The notes below the pieces were generated by a model that saw only the letters and a list, made by a program, of their open reading frames with translations, was not told where the DNA came from and did not search any database. The position numbers and the translations under genes are program-made. This document shows positions 52,290 to 60,948 of a DNA stretch of 64,000 nt, one piece after another. The DNA lies in contig NZ_BANF01000008.1 in assembly GCF_000964425.1 (NCBI RefSeq), forward strand, positions 1 through 64,000. The letters run 5' to 3'. Numbering within the stretch: the first letter of the stretch is position 1; each line of letters begins with the position of its first letter. This stretch comes from Komagataeibacter intermedius TF2 (GTDB taxonomy: Bacteria > Pseudomonadota > Alphaproteobacteria > Acetobacterales > Acetobacteraceae).

Positions 52290-53009
52290 ATGAGCCCGCT
52301 GCCCCATATCCTGATCATTGACGATGATCGCGAGATCCGTGACCTGCTGGCACGGTTCCTTGAACGCAATGAACTGCGCGTCACCACCGCGCGCGACGGG
52401 CAGGAAGCCCGCCGCCGGTGGGCGGAGGGGCATTACCAGCTTGTGATCCTCGACCTCATGCTGCCCGGCGAGAGCGGGCTGGACATTTCACGCTGGCTGC
52501 GCACGCAGGCCAACGTGCCCATCGTCATGCTGACCGCCATGGGCGATGATACGGACCGGATCATCGGCCTGGAACTGGGGGCGGATGATTACGTGCCCAA
52601 GCCCTTCAACCCGCGTGAACTGCTGGCGCGCATCCGCGCCGTGCTGCGCCGGGCCAGCGACACCCCCGACCCCCGCAGCGTGCCGGTGCTGCACACGCTG
52701 CGTTTCGCGGGGTGGCAGCTTGATACGGGGCGGCGGCGGCTGCTCAACCCCGACGGGGTGGAAGTCCCGCTGACCGGCGGGGAATACGACCTGCTGCTGG
52801 CCCTGCTGGAACGGGCCAACCGGGTCATGACCCGCGACATGCTGTTTGACCTGCTGCGCGGCCGGCAGGCCGGCCCGTTTGACCGGGCGATCGACGTGGC
52901 CATAAGCCGCCTGCGCCGCAAGCTGGAAGATAACGGACGCAACGCGCAGCTGATCAAAACGGTACGGGGCGGTGGCTATGTCCTCGCATCAGAAGTCGAG
53001 CGTTGCTGA
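52290..53009 (+). CDS. OmpR-family response regulator
   Basis: DNA-binding response regulator of a two-component system. The 239-residue protein has a receiver domain with the phospho-acceptor Asp in VILDLMLPG (about 55), the acidic pocket IIDDDREIRDLL, a Thr in MLTAMG and Lys in VPKPF. The C-terminal winged helix has DLLLALLERANRVMTRDMLFDLLRGRQ, DVAISRLRRKLEDN and IKTVRGGGYVL. It starts 9 nt before the kinase gene begins, on the same strand. No target gene can be read from the sequence. Confidence 0.95.
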   Translation: MSPLPHILIIDDDREIRDLLARFLERNELRVTTARDGQEARRRWAEGHYQLVILDLMLPGESGLDISRWLRTQANVPIVMLTAMGDDTDRIIGLELGADDYVPKPFNPRELLARIRAVLRRASDTPDPRSVPVLHTLRFAGWQLDTGRRRLLNPDGVEVPLTGGEYDLLLALLERANRVMTRDMLFDLLRGRQAGPFDRAIDVAISRLRRKLEDNGRNAQLIKTVRGGGYVLASEVERC

Positions 53010-53018
53010 CCGACGCCC

Positions 53019-54638
53019 ATGTCCAATTCATCCTGGTCGTCATTCCTGTCTTCCCCCGAAACCGATGAAAGCACTGCGCCCGGCTGGACGCAGCGCATCC
53101 GCTCGCGCCTGCTGCCGCAATCGCTGGCGGCACGCACCACGCTGCTGCTGATTGGCGGGCTGGGAATCATCCAGATTATCGGCCTGACCATCCACGCGAT
53201 GGACCGGTTCGATTTTGACCAGCGCATGATCTATGAACGCGCGCGCAGCAAGATGTTCACGTACTACCGCGCCATAGTGGAAACCGCGCCGTCCGACCGC
53301 GACCGGGAACTGGCCGCCCTGCACCTGCCGGAAAACGTCACCATTACCCTGACCCCCGGCCCCGAGCCAGACATGATCAATGCGCGCGCGCTTCCCGGTC
53401 GCCCCCCCTTCGCCGCGCACATGCACCAGCCACATGAATGGAACGGCCCCAGACCCGATGACATGGGTCCTGTCCCCTTCGGCTCCGGCAGGCCGGATGG
53501 TGGGGGCGACGGGTCGCCCGGACGGCATGATGGCGGCGGTCCCTTCAGCCCCGACAGCCCGGGCGGGCCGCATGGCTTCGGCCCGGAGAACGATCAGGGC
53601 ATGGGACCGCTGCCCCCTTCCATGCGCCCTGAACAGGTGCTGGTTTCCCCCGGGACGGGACGCAGGCGGGCGGTGGCCTTCCTGCTGCCCGATGAACGCC
53701 GATGGGTCACCATCCATTACGTGCTGCCCCGGCCCAGCCTGTTCCGGTCCCCCACGTTCCCCATTGCCTTCCTGATCATGACGTTCACGGGGGGGGTGCT
53801 GATCCTGTGGGGCGTGCGCAGGCTGATCGCGCCGGTCAGCACCCTTGCCGCCGCCGCCGAGGAGCTGGGCCGCAACATGAACGCGCCCCCCATGCCCGAA
53901 GACGGCCCGCGCGAAGTGGCCCGCGCCGCCCATGCGTTCAACACCATGGCGCACCGGATCCGCCGTTACCTGACGGACCGCACGCTCATGCTGACCGCGA
54001 TCGGCCATGACCTGCGCACGCCGATTACACGGCTGAAGCTGCGGGCCGAATTCATTGAAGATGATGAAATGCGCATCAAGATGCTCAGTGATCTTGATGA
54101 ACTCGAAGCCATGGTCGCCGCCACCCTGGCCTTCGGCCGGGATGCGTCCCAGCGCGAACCGATGGGACAGGTCAACCTGACCGCGATGCTACAGACCATT
54201 GCCGATGAGGCCGCCGAAACCTACCTTGATGCGGCGGACCAGATCGTGTTCGTATCGGAAAACATGCCCGACGTGCTGGTGCGCGCGCGCCCTATGGCGC
54301 TCAAGCGCGCGCTGAGCAACCTTGTGACCAATGCGGTGAAATATGGCGATGGCGCCAGGATCACCCTGCTGCATCCCCACAAGGGCGAAGGCGAGGACGC
54401 CGGCGAATACAAGGTCACCATCCTGATCGAGGATGAAGGCCCCGGCCTGCCCACCGAAGACCTTGAACGCATGTTCGATCCCTTCGTCCGCGCCGAACAG
54501 AGCCGCAACCGCGAAACCGGCGGCACGGGGCTGGGGCTGTCGATTTCGCGCAACATTATCTGGGGGCTGGGCGGTGATATCCGTCTTGGCAACCGGCAGC
54601 CTCACGGATTGCGTGTGACAGTCACACTTGTCTGCTAA
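53019..54638 (+). CDS. EnvZ-like sensor histidine kinase with Pro/Gly-rich sensor insert
   Basis: Membrane histidine kinase partner of the adjacent response regulator. The 539-residue protein has a cytoplasmic N terminus, TM1 (about 40-60), a periplasmic region of about 180 residues and TM2 (about 248-265). A HAMP domain follows. The DHp helix holds the phospho-His in LTAIGHDLRTPITRLK (His330). The ATPase domain has N-box NLVTNAVKY (Asn438), DEGPGLP and GGTGLGLSIS. Within the sensor, residues 142-204 are a low-complexity Gly/Pro/Asp-rich segment with a few His, an unusual insert. The start is 9 nt after the regulator stop. Confidence 0.93.
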   Translation: MSNSSWSSFLSSPETDESTAPGWTQRIRSRLLPQSLAARTTLLLIGGLGIIQIIGLTIHAMDRFDFDQRMIYERARSKMFTYYRAIVETAPSDRDRELAALHLPENVTITLTPGPEPDMINARALPGRPPFAAHMHQPHEWNGPRPDDMGPVPFGSGRPDGGGDGSPGRHDGGGPFSPDSPGGPHGFGPENDQGMGPLPPSMRPEQVLVSPGTGRRRAVAFLLPDERRWVTIHYVLPRPSLFRSPTFPIAFLIMTFTGGVLILWGVRRLIAPVSTLAAAAEELGRNMNAPPMPEDGPREVARAAHAFNTMAHRIRRYLTDRTLMLTAIGHDLRTPITRLKLRAEFIEDDEMRIKMLSDLDELEAMVAATLAFGRDASQREPMGQVNLTAMLQTIADEAAETYLDAADQIVFVSENMPDVLVRARPMALKRALSNLVTNAVKYGDGARITLLHPHKGEGEDAGEYKVTILIEDEGPGLPTEDLERMFDPFVRAEQSRNRETGGTGLGLSISRNIIWGLGGDIRLGNRQPHGLRVTVTLVC

Positions 54639-54678
54639 GGTCCGATTCCCGTACGGACAATTCAGGATATAGCGTTCA

Positions 54679-55155
54679 ATGCCGGACAGAACACACCGCT
54701 ATCAGGTCTCGCTTTTATGGACCGGAAACGGCGGAAATGACGGGGCTTCCCGGCAGGCCCATCATCGTGATTACGAACTGCACTGCGTGGGCCGACCGGT
54801 TATCGACGGTTCGGCCGCACCTGCCTTCCGCGGCGATTCCCAGAAATGGAATCCCGAAAAACTGCTGCTCGGGGCCCTGTGCGCCGATCACCAGCTCTGG
54901 TTCATTCACCTGTGCACCGCCATGGGAATCGGCATCCTGTCCTATTCCGACAGCGCCGAAGCCCTGCTTGATGAATACGAGGACGGTTCCTTCTCCATCA
55001 CACAGGTCATCCTGCGGCCCCATGCCGCCATTTCCACCCCCCATGACATACAGCAGGTGATCGACCTGCATCAGGACGCCACGATGCGCAGCTGCATCGC
55101 GCGTTCGGTCAGCTTCCCGGTATTGTGTGAGCCACGGGTAACCGGCGCGCAATAA
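54679..55155 (+). CDS. OsmC-family protein
   Basis: OsmC/Ohr-type peroxiredoxin-like protein. The 158-residue protein has WNPEKLLLGALCADHQLWFIHLC (first Cys region) and the second-Cys motif CIARSVSFPVLCEP (Cys near 139-140). This resembles the group with CFIARSVNFPV. It may reduce organic hydroperoxides with a thiol partner, but a firm substrate call is not possible. It lies 40 nt downstream of the kinase gene and 39 nt before a YqaA-like gene, all on the plus strand, suggesting co-transcription. Confidence 0.85.
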   Translation: MPDRTHRYQVSLLWTGNGGNDGASRQAHHRDYELHCVGRPVIDGSAAPAFRGDSQKWNPEKLLLGALCADHQLWFIHLCTAMGIGILSYSDSAEALLDEYEDGSFSITQVILRPHAAISTPHDIQQVIDLHQDATMRSCIARSVSFPVLCEPRVTGAQ

Positions 55156-55194
55156 TGCCTTGCCGTGGGAGAGACGTAATGGCATTGCCCGATA

Positions 55195-55773
55195 ATGCTT
55201 GATCGCCTGTATGCCCGCATCATTGCCCTGGCCGCCAGCCGACATGCCATCATATGGCTGGCTGTCATCGCCTTTGCCGAAGCCAGCGTTTTTCCGCTAC
55301 CCCCCGACATCATGCTGGTGCCCATGGTGCTGGCGTGCCGGGCACGCGCCTTCCGCCTTGCGGCCATCTGCACGGCTGCCAGCGTATGCGGGGCCATTCT
55401 GGGGTGGACCATCGGGTCATTCCTGCTGGAATACATTGCGATGCCGATTGTGCGTTTCTATCATGCACAGAACACATTGCTTGTCCTGCAGGAACGCTTC
55501 CGGGAATGGGGCGTGTGGATCATCCTCATCAAGGGGCTGACCCCCATCCCGTTCAAATTCGTCACAATCGCCAGCGGGGCGGCCCACCTGCCGCTCGCGC
55601 CCTTCCTGCTGGCCTGCGCGGTGACGCGTGGGGCGCGCTTCTTCCTGCTGGCCGCCCTGCTGCGCCGGTTTGGCGCGCCGATCCAGGCATTTATCGAACG
55701 CCGCCTGCCGCTGGTGGCGGGCCTGTTCGCGCTGGCGCTGATTGGCGGCATCGTGGCGCTGAAATACATATGA
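55195..55773 (+). CDS. YqaA/DedA-like membrane protein
   Basis: Small membrane protein of the VTT/DedA superfamily (YqaA type), several of which affect envelope integrity or lipid handling. The 192-residue protein shows FAEASVFPLPPDIMLVPMVL, an amphipathic GAILGWTIGSFLLEYI, FREWGVWIILIKGLTPIPFKFVTIASG (Gly-Phe motif region) and GARFFLLAALLRRFG. Roughly four hydrophobic segments are seen. Function is not known; the context with OsmC and the two-component system is only suggestive. Confidence 0.85.
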   Translation: MLDRLYARIIALAASRHAIIWLAVIAFAEASVFPLPPDIMLVPMVLACRARAFRLAAICTAASVCGAILGWTIGSFLLEYIAMPIVRFYHAQNTLLVLQERFREWGVWIILIKGLTPIPFKFVTIASGAAHLPLAPFLLACAVTRGARFFLLAALLRRFGAPIQAFIERRLPLVAGLFALALIGGIVALKYI

Positions 55774-55917
55774 CGGACCGCCCGCCGCCCCGGTCCGCCC
55801 GCATGGCAGTGTTCGGGTCAGGCGCGGCGTGATATGACGAACCAGTCATGATTTCATCCCCGCGCGGACTGCACCATCCTCGCGGGCCTATATTCCAACG
55901 GGTGGGGGAGCACATTC

Positions 55918-56904
55918 ATGCCGCAGCAGGTTGCCGTCATTACCGGAGCGGGCGCAGGTATCGGCCGCGCCACAGCACGCACGCTGGGCCGCGCGGGGTG
56001 CGATGTCGCCCTGCTGGGCCGTAACCGCGACCGGCTGAATGATGCGGCGGCCGAACTGCGCGAACTGAACGTGCGCACCCATATCGTCTGCGTTGACGTG
56101 GCCGATGCCAAGGCCGTCGATCAGGCGGCCGAGGAAATCGAGGAAACCCTTGGCGCCATCACCCTGTGGATCAACTGCGCGGGCGCCAGCGTGACCGGGC
56201 AGGTCGCCGCCCTTGACCCCGATGAAATCCGGCGCGCGACCGAAGTGACCTATCTTGGCACCGTCAACGGCACCCGCTCCGCGCTGGCGCGCATGCGCAG
56301 GCGCGGACATGGCACCATTGTCAACCTCGACCGTCTGGCCAGCCTGCGTCCGCCGCCGCTGCAGGCCGTGGAAAACGGCGCCCGCGCCGCCGTGCGCGCC
56401 TTTTCCGAAAGCATCCGTCCGGAAATCCTGCATGATGGGGACCGGATCAATATCGTGCTGGTGCACCTGCCCTCCATCAACACGCCGCGCTTTTCATGGA
56501 CACGCAACCATACCGGCAAGCGCCTGAAGCCGATGGGCCCGGTTTACGAACCCGAAATCGCCGCCGAAGCGATATGCCGCGCCGCCTTCGGGCGTGAACG
56601 TGACATATGGGTTGGTCTGTCTGGCGTGCGCAACTGGGCGCTGGCCACCTTCCTGCCTGGCCTGTCGGACCGCTGGCTGTCGGGCAAGGGCTATGCGAAG
56701 CAGATGGAAAAGACGCCGGTTGCGGGCAACGAACCCGATGACCTGTATGACACCGTGCCGGGGGCCTATGCCGCCCATGGCCGCTTTGACATGATCACCC
56801 GCAAGAGCATGCCCCTGCTGCTGACCAGCCGCCATGCACAGCTGGCCACCGTCACGGGGCTTATGGGCATCATAATGCTGGCCCTGCGCCGCAGGCGGGA
56901 CTAG
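55918..56904 (+). CDS. Short-chain dehydrogenase-like pseudoenzyme
   Basis: SDR-fold protein of 328 residues. It keeps the cofactor motif TGAGAGIGRA (10-19) and NCAG (86-89). The catalytic tetrad of SDRs is not conserved. By alignment to the usual pattern, Asn becomes Thr111, Ser becomes Arg139, Tyr becomes Glu152 and Lys becomes Arg156. The later region (LPSINTPRFSW, MGPVYEPEIAAEAICRAAFGRERDIWVG, GAYAAHGRFDM) follows a common family of active SDRs. It probably binds NAD(P) or a ligand without normal dehydrogenation. The C terminus has a hydrophobic tail (TGLMGIIMLALRRRRD), possibly membrane-anchored. A repeat follows. Confidence 0.85.
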   Translation: MPQQVAVITGAGAGIGRATARTLGRAGCDVALLGRNRDRLNDAAAELRELNVRTHIVCVDVADAKAVDQAAEEIEETLGAITLWINCAGASVTGQVAALDPDEIRRATEVTYLGTVNGTRSALARMRRRGHGTIVNLDRLASLRPPPLQAVENGARAAVRAFSESIRPEILHDGDRINIVLVHLPSINTPRFSWTRNHTGKRLKPMGPVYEPEIAAEAICRAAFGRERDIWVGLSGVRNWALATFLPGLSDRWLSGKGYAKQMEKTPVAGNEPDDLYDTVPGAYAAHGRFDMITRKSMPLLLTSRHAQLATVTGLMGIIMLALRRRRD

Positions 56905-56921
56905 GCGCGCATCCCGCCACG

Positions 56922-56987
56922 GGCGCCTCTTTTTCAAAAAGGCGGCGTTCCCCGAAGCGTTCTGGAAACAGGCTTCACCAGAAGCGC
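56922..56987 (-). repeat. Two-hairpin palindromic repeat, copy D
   Basis: It begins GCGCCTCTTTTTCAAAAAGGCGGC (first hairpin), then GTTCCCC, then the second hairpin GAAGCGTTCTGGAAACAGGCTTC followed by ACCAGAAGCG. Its orientation is like copies B and C. It lies in the convergent gap between the SDR gene and ispE. The GTTC/GAAC bases of the second stem differ from other copies yet still pair. Confidence 0.8.
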
Positions 56988-57042
56988 CTTCCCGAGCCAT
57001 GGCATGTTTCACGGGCTGCCATCTGCGACAGCCCGTGCCCTG

Positions 57043-57969
57043 TCAGGCGGATAGCGAATCGGCCCGGGCGTCCAGCCGCGTGCCCGCGCGGCACAGATCG
57101 CCTGCCCAGACCCACCATTTCCCCTGACGCACCGCAGGTTCAGCCGCCCGTGCCGCCTCCGGGCTGTCAAACAGGGCGAAGCAGGTGGCGCCAGACCCGC
57201 TCATCCGCGCAAGGCGGCAGCCGGGTGCGGCGCGCAGGGTATCGAGCACGGTCGTGATCTCGGGACAGATGGCGCAGGCCGCATCCTGCAGGTCATTGGT
57301 CTGTGCCGACAGGTCACGCACCATGTCCGCCAACGTATTCCACCGCGCAGGCAGGTCCGCACGTGGCGTAAAGCCCGGTGCACGCGTGCGGAACACCTGT
57401 GGGGTGGATACGCTCTGCCCGCAGTTGACCAGCATCATCCCACACGGCGGCAGGCCGGGGGCGGGGGTCAGTTCCTCCCCGATTCCTTCCATCCGGGCTG
57501 GCAGCTGGTCCAGGCATACCGGCACGTCCGCGCCCAGACGGGTCGCCAGCATCATGAGGTCGGCACGGTCGATGGACAGGTCCCATGCCTTCAGCAGCAG
57601 GCGCAACGCGGCCGCAGCATCCGCCGATCCACCTCCGATCCCCGACGCCACGGGCAGTTCCTTGCGCAGCACGATCTCCACATCAGGCAGGCGGGCGGCG
57701 ACATCCGTCCCCACATGCGCGCACAGCAGCGCGCCCGCGCGTACGATCAGGTTATCGGCGCTGTCATCCAGCAGGCCGGGAGCGAATGTCCCCTCGATCC
57801 GCAGGCGAACATGGCCGCCGCGTCCGCTCCCGCAGTCCAGCCGCAAGTCGTCCGCCGCCCCCGCGAACACCGCAAGGCTGTCCAGCAGGTGATAGCCATC
57901 ATCACGCCGTCCCGTGACATGCAGGTACAGGTTGATCTTTGCATGAGCCAGTTCACGTAGTGGGGACAT
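57043..57969 (-). CDS. ispE: 4-diphosphocytidyl-2-C-methyl-D-erythritol kinase
   Basis: GHMP-fold kinase of the MEP isoprenoid pathway. The 308-residue protein has HAKINLYLHVTGRRDDGYHLLDSL, the ATP motif ELPVASGIGGGSADAAAALR (Ser/Gly loop) and RLGADVPVCL. The C-terminal RMSGSGATCFALFDS is typical. It is translationally coupled to the upstream TPR gene by a TGATG overlap. The end lies in a convergent region with a repeat element. Confidence 0.93.
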   Translation of the reverse strand: MSPLRELAHAKINLYLHVTGRRDDGYHLLDSLAVFAGAADDLRLDCGSGRGGHVRLRIEGTFAPGLLDDSADNLIVRAGALLCAHVGTDVAARLPDVEIVLRKELPVASGIGGGSADAAAALRLLLKAWDLSIDRADLMMLATRLGADVPVCLDQLPARMEGIGEELTPAPGLPPCGMMLVNCGQSVSTPQVFRTRAPGFTPRADLPARWNTLADMVRDLSAQTNDLQDAACAICPEITTVLDTLRAAPGCRLARMSGSGATCFALFDSPEAARAAEPAVRQGKWWVWAGDLCRAGTRLDARADSLSA

Positions 57970-59813
57970 CAGTGATGGGTTCCATTTGCCTGTGAATGGG
58001 AAGGGGCGGCTGGGGCAACCGCGGGCCTGAGGTCAGCAGGCAGCGCCACGCCGGGATGCCCCGCATTGGCCTGCCATGCCCTGGCGTAGGTCAGGGCCGC
58101 CGTGATCTTGCGCCGGTCCATGGGGTCGGGCTGGAACTGGATTGCGTTCTGCCATTCATTCACCGCTTCCAGCCTGCGCCCCGCCATCCAGTACGCAACG
58201 CCAAGGTGGTAATTGATGGCCGGGTCCTGTGGCATCTGCTCGGCGGACTGTTCCAGCAGGGGTAGGCCTTCGGCCACATGGCCAAGCCGCATGAGCACCC
58301 AGCCCACGCTGTCACGGATCTGGTTGTCGGACGGCGCCAGCGCCAGCGCGCGCCGCAGGTAGGTTTCCGCCTGGGCGGGGTCGCCACCATGTTCGACCAT
58401 GGAATAGCCAAGGTAGTTCAGCAGGTCCGCCTCGTTCGGGGAAAGCTGGAGGGCATGCTGCAGCAGCGCGCGCGCCTGCGGCCAGTGGTCCTGCCGTTCC
58501 TGTGCGATCGCCTGCCCGAACAGCAGCCGCCAGTCATCACCCTCCAGCGGGTGATGGGTCAGCGCCATGGCATGCTGGTACGCATCCAGCGCCTCCGCCC
58601 ATTTCTGCTGGTCCAGCAGCGCATCGCCAAGGCTGGACCACAGCATGCGGTCATCGGGGGCCTGCCGCAGCAGGTCGCGCAGTTCCCGCGCCGCCTGTTC
58701 CTTATGCCCCATCACCACGTCAAGGTCGGCCTGTTCAGTCCGGTAAACCGGCAGCAGCGGATCATCGGCGGGTGCGCCATCCAGCGCCTCGCGCGCCTGT
58801 CGGTCCTGCTTGCGGGCATGAAGCGTGGAGGACAGCAGCAGCCGCGCTTCCGAATCCGCCGGATCCAGCATCAGCGCCATGCGCAGCATCATCTGTTCGG
58901 TCCCGCGCAGGGTACCGATCTCCATTGCCGCATCGGCGGGCTGGTGATCGTCATCCACGCCATCGCGGGCATAGAACTGCTGGTCGATCAGCAGGGCGAT
59001 CAGCCCGTATGCCTGCGCCAGCCCCTGCGTCGCGTGGGTCACCACCGGATGCTGGATCATGGTCATGATGTTGGCGCGCGCCGCTTCCAGCACCGGCATG
59101 CCCGTTATCCGCTGGTTGATCAGGGCCTGCGCGTCCGCCACGTGTCCCTGCGTCACCAGCCACCGCGCCATGACCAGCGAGGTGAACAGGTCGCCCCCCG
59201 TCATGCTGCCTGCCTGCCGGAACAGCGTATCCGCGCGCATCTGCTGACCCGACAGCTGGGCCACAAGGGCGGCATGCAGCGTATAATACCCCCCCAGTGC
59301 ACGATCCTGCCGTGCGGGTTCAAGGGTGGCCAGCGCCTCATCCGTGCGGCCCGCGCCCTGCAGCGCCCAGGCGCGCAGCAGCGGCCGCAGCAGGGTCATG
59401 ATCTGGTCCGCAGGCGCGCCCTGATACTGCGTCAGGGCTTCGTCCCATTTCCCGGCAAGGGCCGCGGCATTTCCCAGCACCAGCGCGGACATGACGCCGG
59501 GTGGCTGGGCGTGTGCCAGTGTCGCGGCCTCCGGGCTGCCGGCCAGAATGCTGTAATAAAACGCCCGTTCGCCAAACAGGCGGAACGTCGGCGCCAGGTG
59601 TGCTGCGTTGCGGAAAGCCAGCGCGGCGCTGGCGTTATCACCCTCGCTGGCGGCGACGCTGCCCACCAGCAGGTTGGTGGCCAGATCGTGCTGTCCCGCC
59701 TGAATGATGGTGTCATCGGGGGTTGCGGCGTGTATTTCCCGGTTGGGAATCCCGGCGATGAGCGGTACAACAAGGGCGGCCACGACCATGCGTGACAGAC
59801 GAGGTAAGAGCAT
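57969..59813 (-). CDS. Exported TPR-repeat protein
   Basis: Tetratricopeptide protein of 614 residues with an N-terminal signal or anchor (VVAALVVPLIAGIPNREIHA). ATG at 59813 gives MLLPRLSRM. At least eight TPR-like units are visible (for example AALAFRNAAHLAPTFRLFGERAFYYSIL and SEADLLNYLGYSMVEHG types). The C terminus is Ala/Pro-rich. It resembles YbhP-like or Bam/Lpt-associated TPR scaffolds, but no specific partner is identified. It overlaps ispE by one base, so it is the first gene of that pair. It is divergent from the uracil-DNA glycosylase. Confidence 0.82.
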   Translation of the reverse strand: MLLPRLSRMVVAALVVPLIAGIPNREIHAATPDDTIIQAGQHDLATNLLVGSVAASEGDNASAALAFRNAAHLAPTFRLFGERAFYYSILAGSPEAATLAHAQPPGVMSALVLGNAAALAGKWDEALTQYQGAPADQIMTLLRPLLRAWALQGAGRTDEALATLEPARQDRALGGYYTLHAALVAQLSGQQMRADTLFRQAGSMTGGDLFTSLVMARWLVTQGHVADAQALINQRITGMPVLEAARANIMTMIQHPVVTHATQGLAQAYGLIALLIDQQFYARDGVDDDHQPADAAMEIGTLRGTEQMMLRMALMLDPADSEARLLLSSTLHARKQDRQAREALDGAPADDPLLPVYRTEQADLDVVMGHKEQAARELRDLLRQAPDDRMLWSSLGDALLDQQKWAEALDAYQHAMALTHHPLEGDDWRLLFGQAIAQERQDHWPQARALLQHALQLSPNEADLLNYLGYSMVEHGGDPAQAETYLRRALALAPSDNQIRDSVGWVLMRLGHVAEGLPLLEQSAEQMPQDPAINYHLGVAYWMAGRRLEAVNEWQNAIQFQPDPMDRRKITAALTYARAWQANAGHPGVALPADLRPAVAPAAPSHSQANGTHH

Positions 59814-59912
59814 GACGCCAGAATCTACCGCGTGCGGCGTCCGCTGCCAAACCCTGCGCATGGGGACGGAACGGCGCATGCCTGCATTGCCTGTGCGGGA
59901 TATATCCATCCG

Positions 59913-60758
59913 ATGACTGATTCCCTGTCCCTGTTGCGCCTGTATGTCGAATGGGGCGCTGATGACGCGCTGGACAGCCACCCGCATGACCGGCTGGCGC
60001 CTGCCCCCACGATACACGACCGCCCCCGGACGACACAGCCCCCCCCCATACAGCCAGGCGCGGGGAATGCACATAAAAATCACCGCCCCGCACCCCCTGC
60101 CCCACGCGGGTCCGCCCCGCTGGTGGAACAGGCCGTGGCGGCGGCGCGGGAGGCAGCGCGTGGCGCACGCACGCTGGCGGACCTGCATGCCGCCATCCGT
60201 GCCTTCGAAGGGTGCAGCCTGCGTGAAACGGCCACCCACAGCGTATTTGTCGCGGGACCGGAGGGTGCGCCGCTCATGCTGGTTGGTGAAGCCCCCGATG
60301 CGGACGAAGATCGCGGCGGCCAGCCCTTTGCCGGGGAAAGCGGGGCGCTGGTCACCGCCATGTTCGGCAGTATCGGCATAAACCAGGCCAGTCTGCTGCG
60401 CGCGCCGGTCATTCCATGGCGACCGCCGGGCGGCCGGCCCCCTTCGGTTGCCGAAACACGGATCTGCCTGCCCTTCATTCAGCGCGCGATCGTGCTGGCG
60501 CGGCCCGCGCGCGTGGTACTCATGGGCAACCTGCCGGTCTCCATCCTGCTGGACCAGCGCACCACGGCGGCGCGCATGCGGGGCCGCTGGCGCGACCTGC
60601 CGCTGCCCCCCGACTGCGCGGATGACGGTGCAACCCCGCCCACGATCCAGGCGTTGCCCATGCGCCATCCGCTACAGTTGCGCGCCAGCGCCACGGCCCG
60701 CCGGGATGCATGGAAAGACATGCTTCTGATCCGGGAAACAATCGGAAACATCCTTTAA
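59913..60758 (+). CDS. Family 4-like uracil-DNA glycosylase with reduced cysteine set
   Basis: Base-excision repair glycosylase of the family 4 (thermophilic-type) fold that removes uracil from DNA. The 281-residue form from ATG 59913 has a low-complexity N terminus (about 1-85). The core follows with LMLVGEAPDADEDRGGQPFAGESGALV (catalytic loop type GEAPxxxEDxxGxPF), WRPPGGRPP and LPMRHPLQLRAS. Family 4 proteins usually have four Fe-S cysteines; here I find only Cys101, Cys185 and a non-aligned Cys235. The upstream frame to 59832 is non-homologous. Confidence 0.85.
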   Translation: MTDSLSLLRLYVEWGADDALDSHPHDRLAPAPTIHDRPRTTQPPPIQPGAGNAHKNHRPAPPAPRGSAPLVEQAVAAAREAARGARTLADLHAAIRAFEGCSLRETATHSVFVAGPEGAPLMLVGEAPDADEDRGGQPFAGESGALVTAMFGSIGINQASLLRAPVIPWRPPGGRPPSVAETRICLPFIQRAIVLARPARVVLMGNLPVSILLDQRTTAARMRGRWRDLPLPPDCADDGATPPTIQALPMRHPLQLRASATARRDAWKDMLLIRETIGNIL

Positions 60759-60948
60759 AATCATAAAGGGTATTAACATAATCATTCCGGGCGATTAGCT
60801 TGGGAGTGGTAGATATTCGTTCTGTTTCGAGTATATGTTTCCCACTGTTTACATATAGTTCCCGCATCTGTTCTGAAAACTTATTTACCACCCCTTAATG
60901 CGTTAGCTATTGCTTTCCTCCCGCGCAGGGCTTACATCCGGCTGCGCT
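60759..60948. other. Intergenic region between glycosylase and lytic transglycosylase genes
   Basis: 190 nt. AT-rich segments alternate with GC; a GTTC-N8-GTTC pair is seen at 60858-60873 but the spacing is off by one from the alphaproteobacterial LexA box. No hairpin with a T tract was seen. Probably holds the promoter of the next gene. Confidence 0.45.

Noticed and set aside
60858-60873. GTTC-N8-GTTC, resembling the alphaproteobacterial LexA box
   Set aside because: The known box has N7 spacing; here it is N8. It lies near a lytic transglycosylase gene, not a DNA-repair gene.
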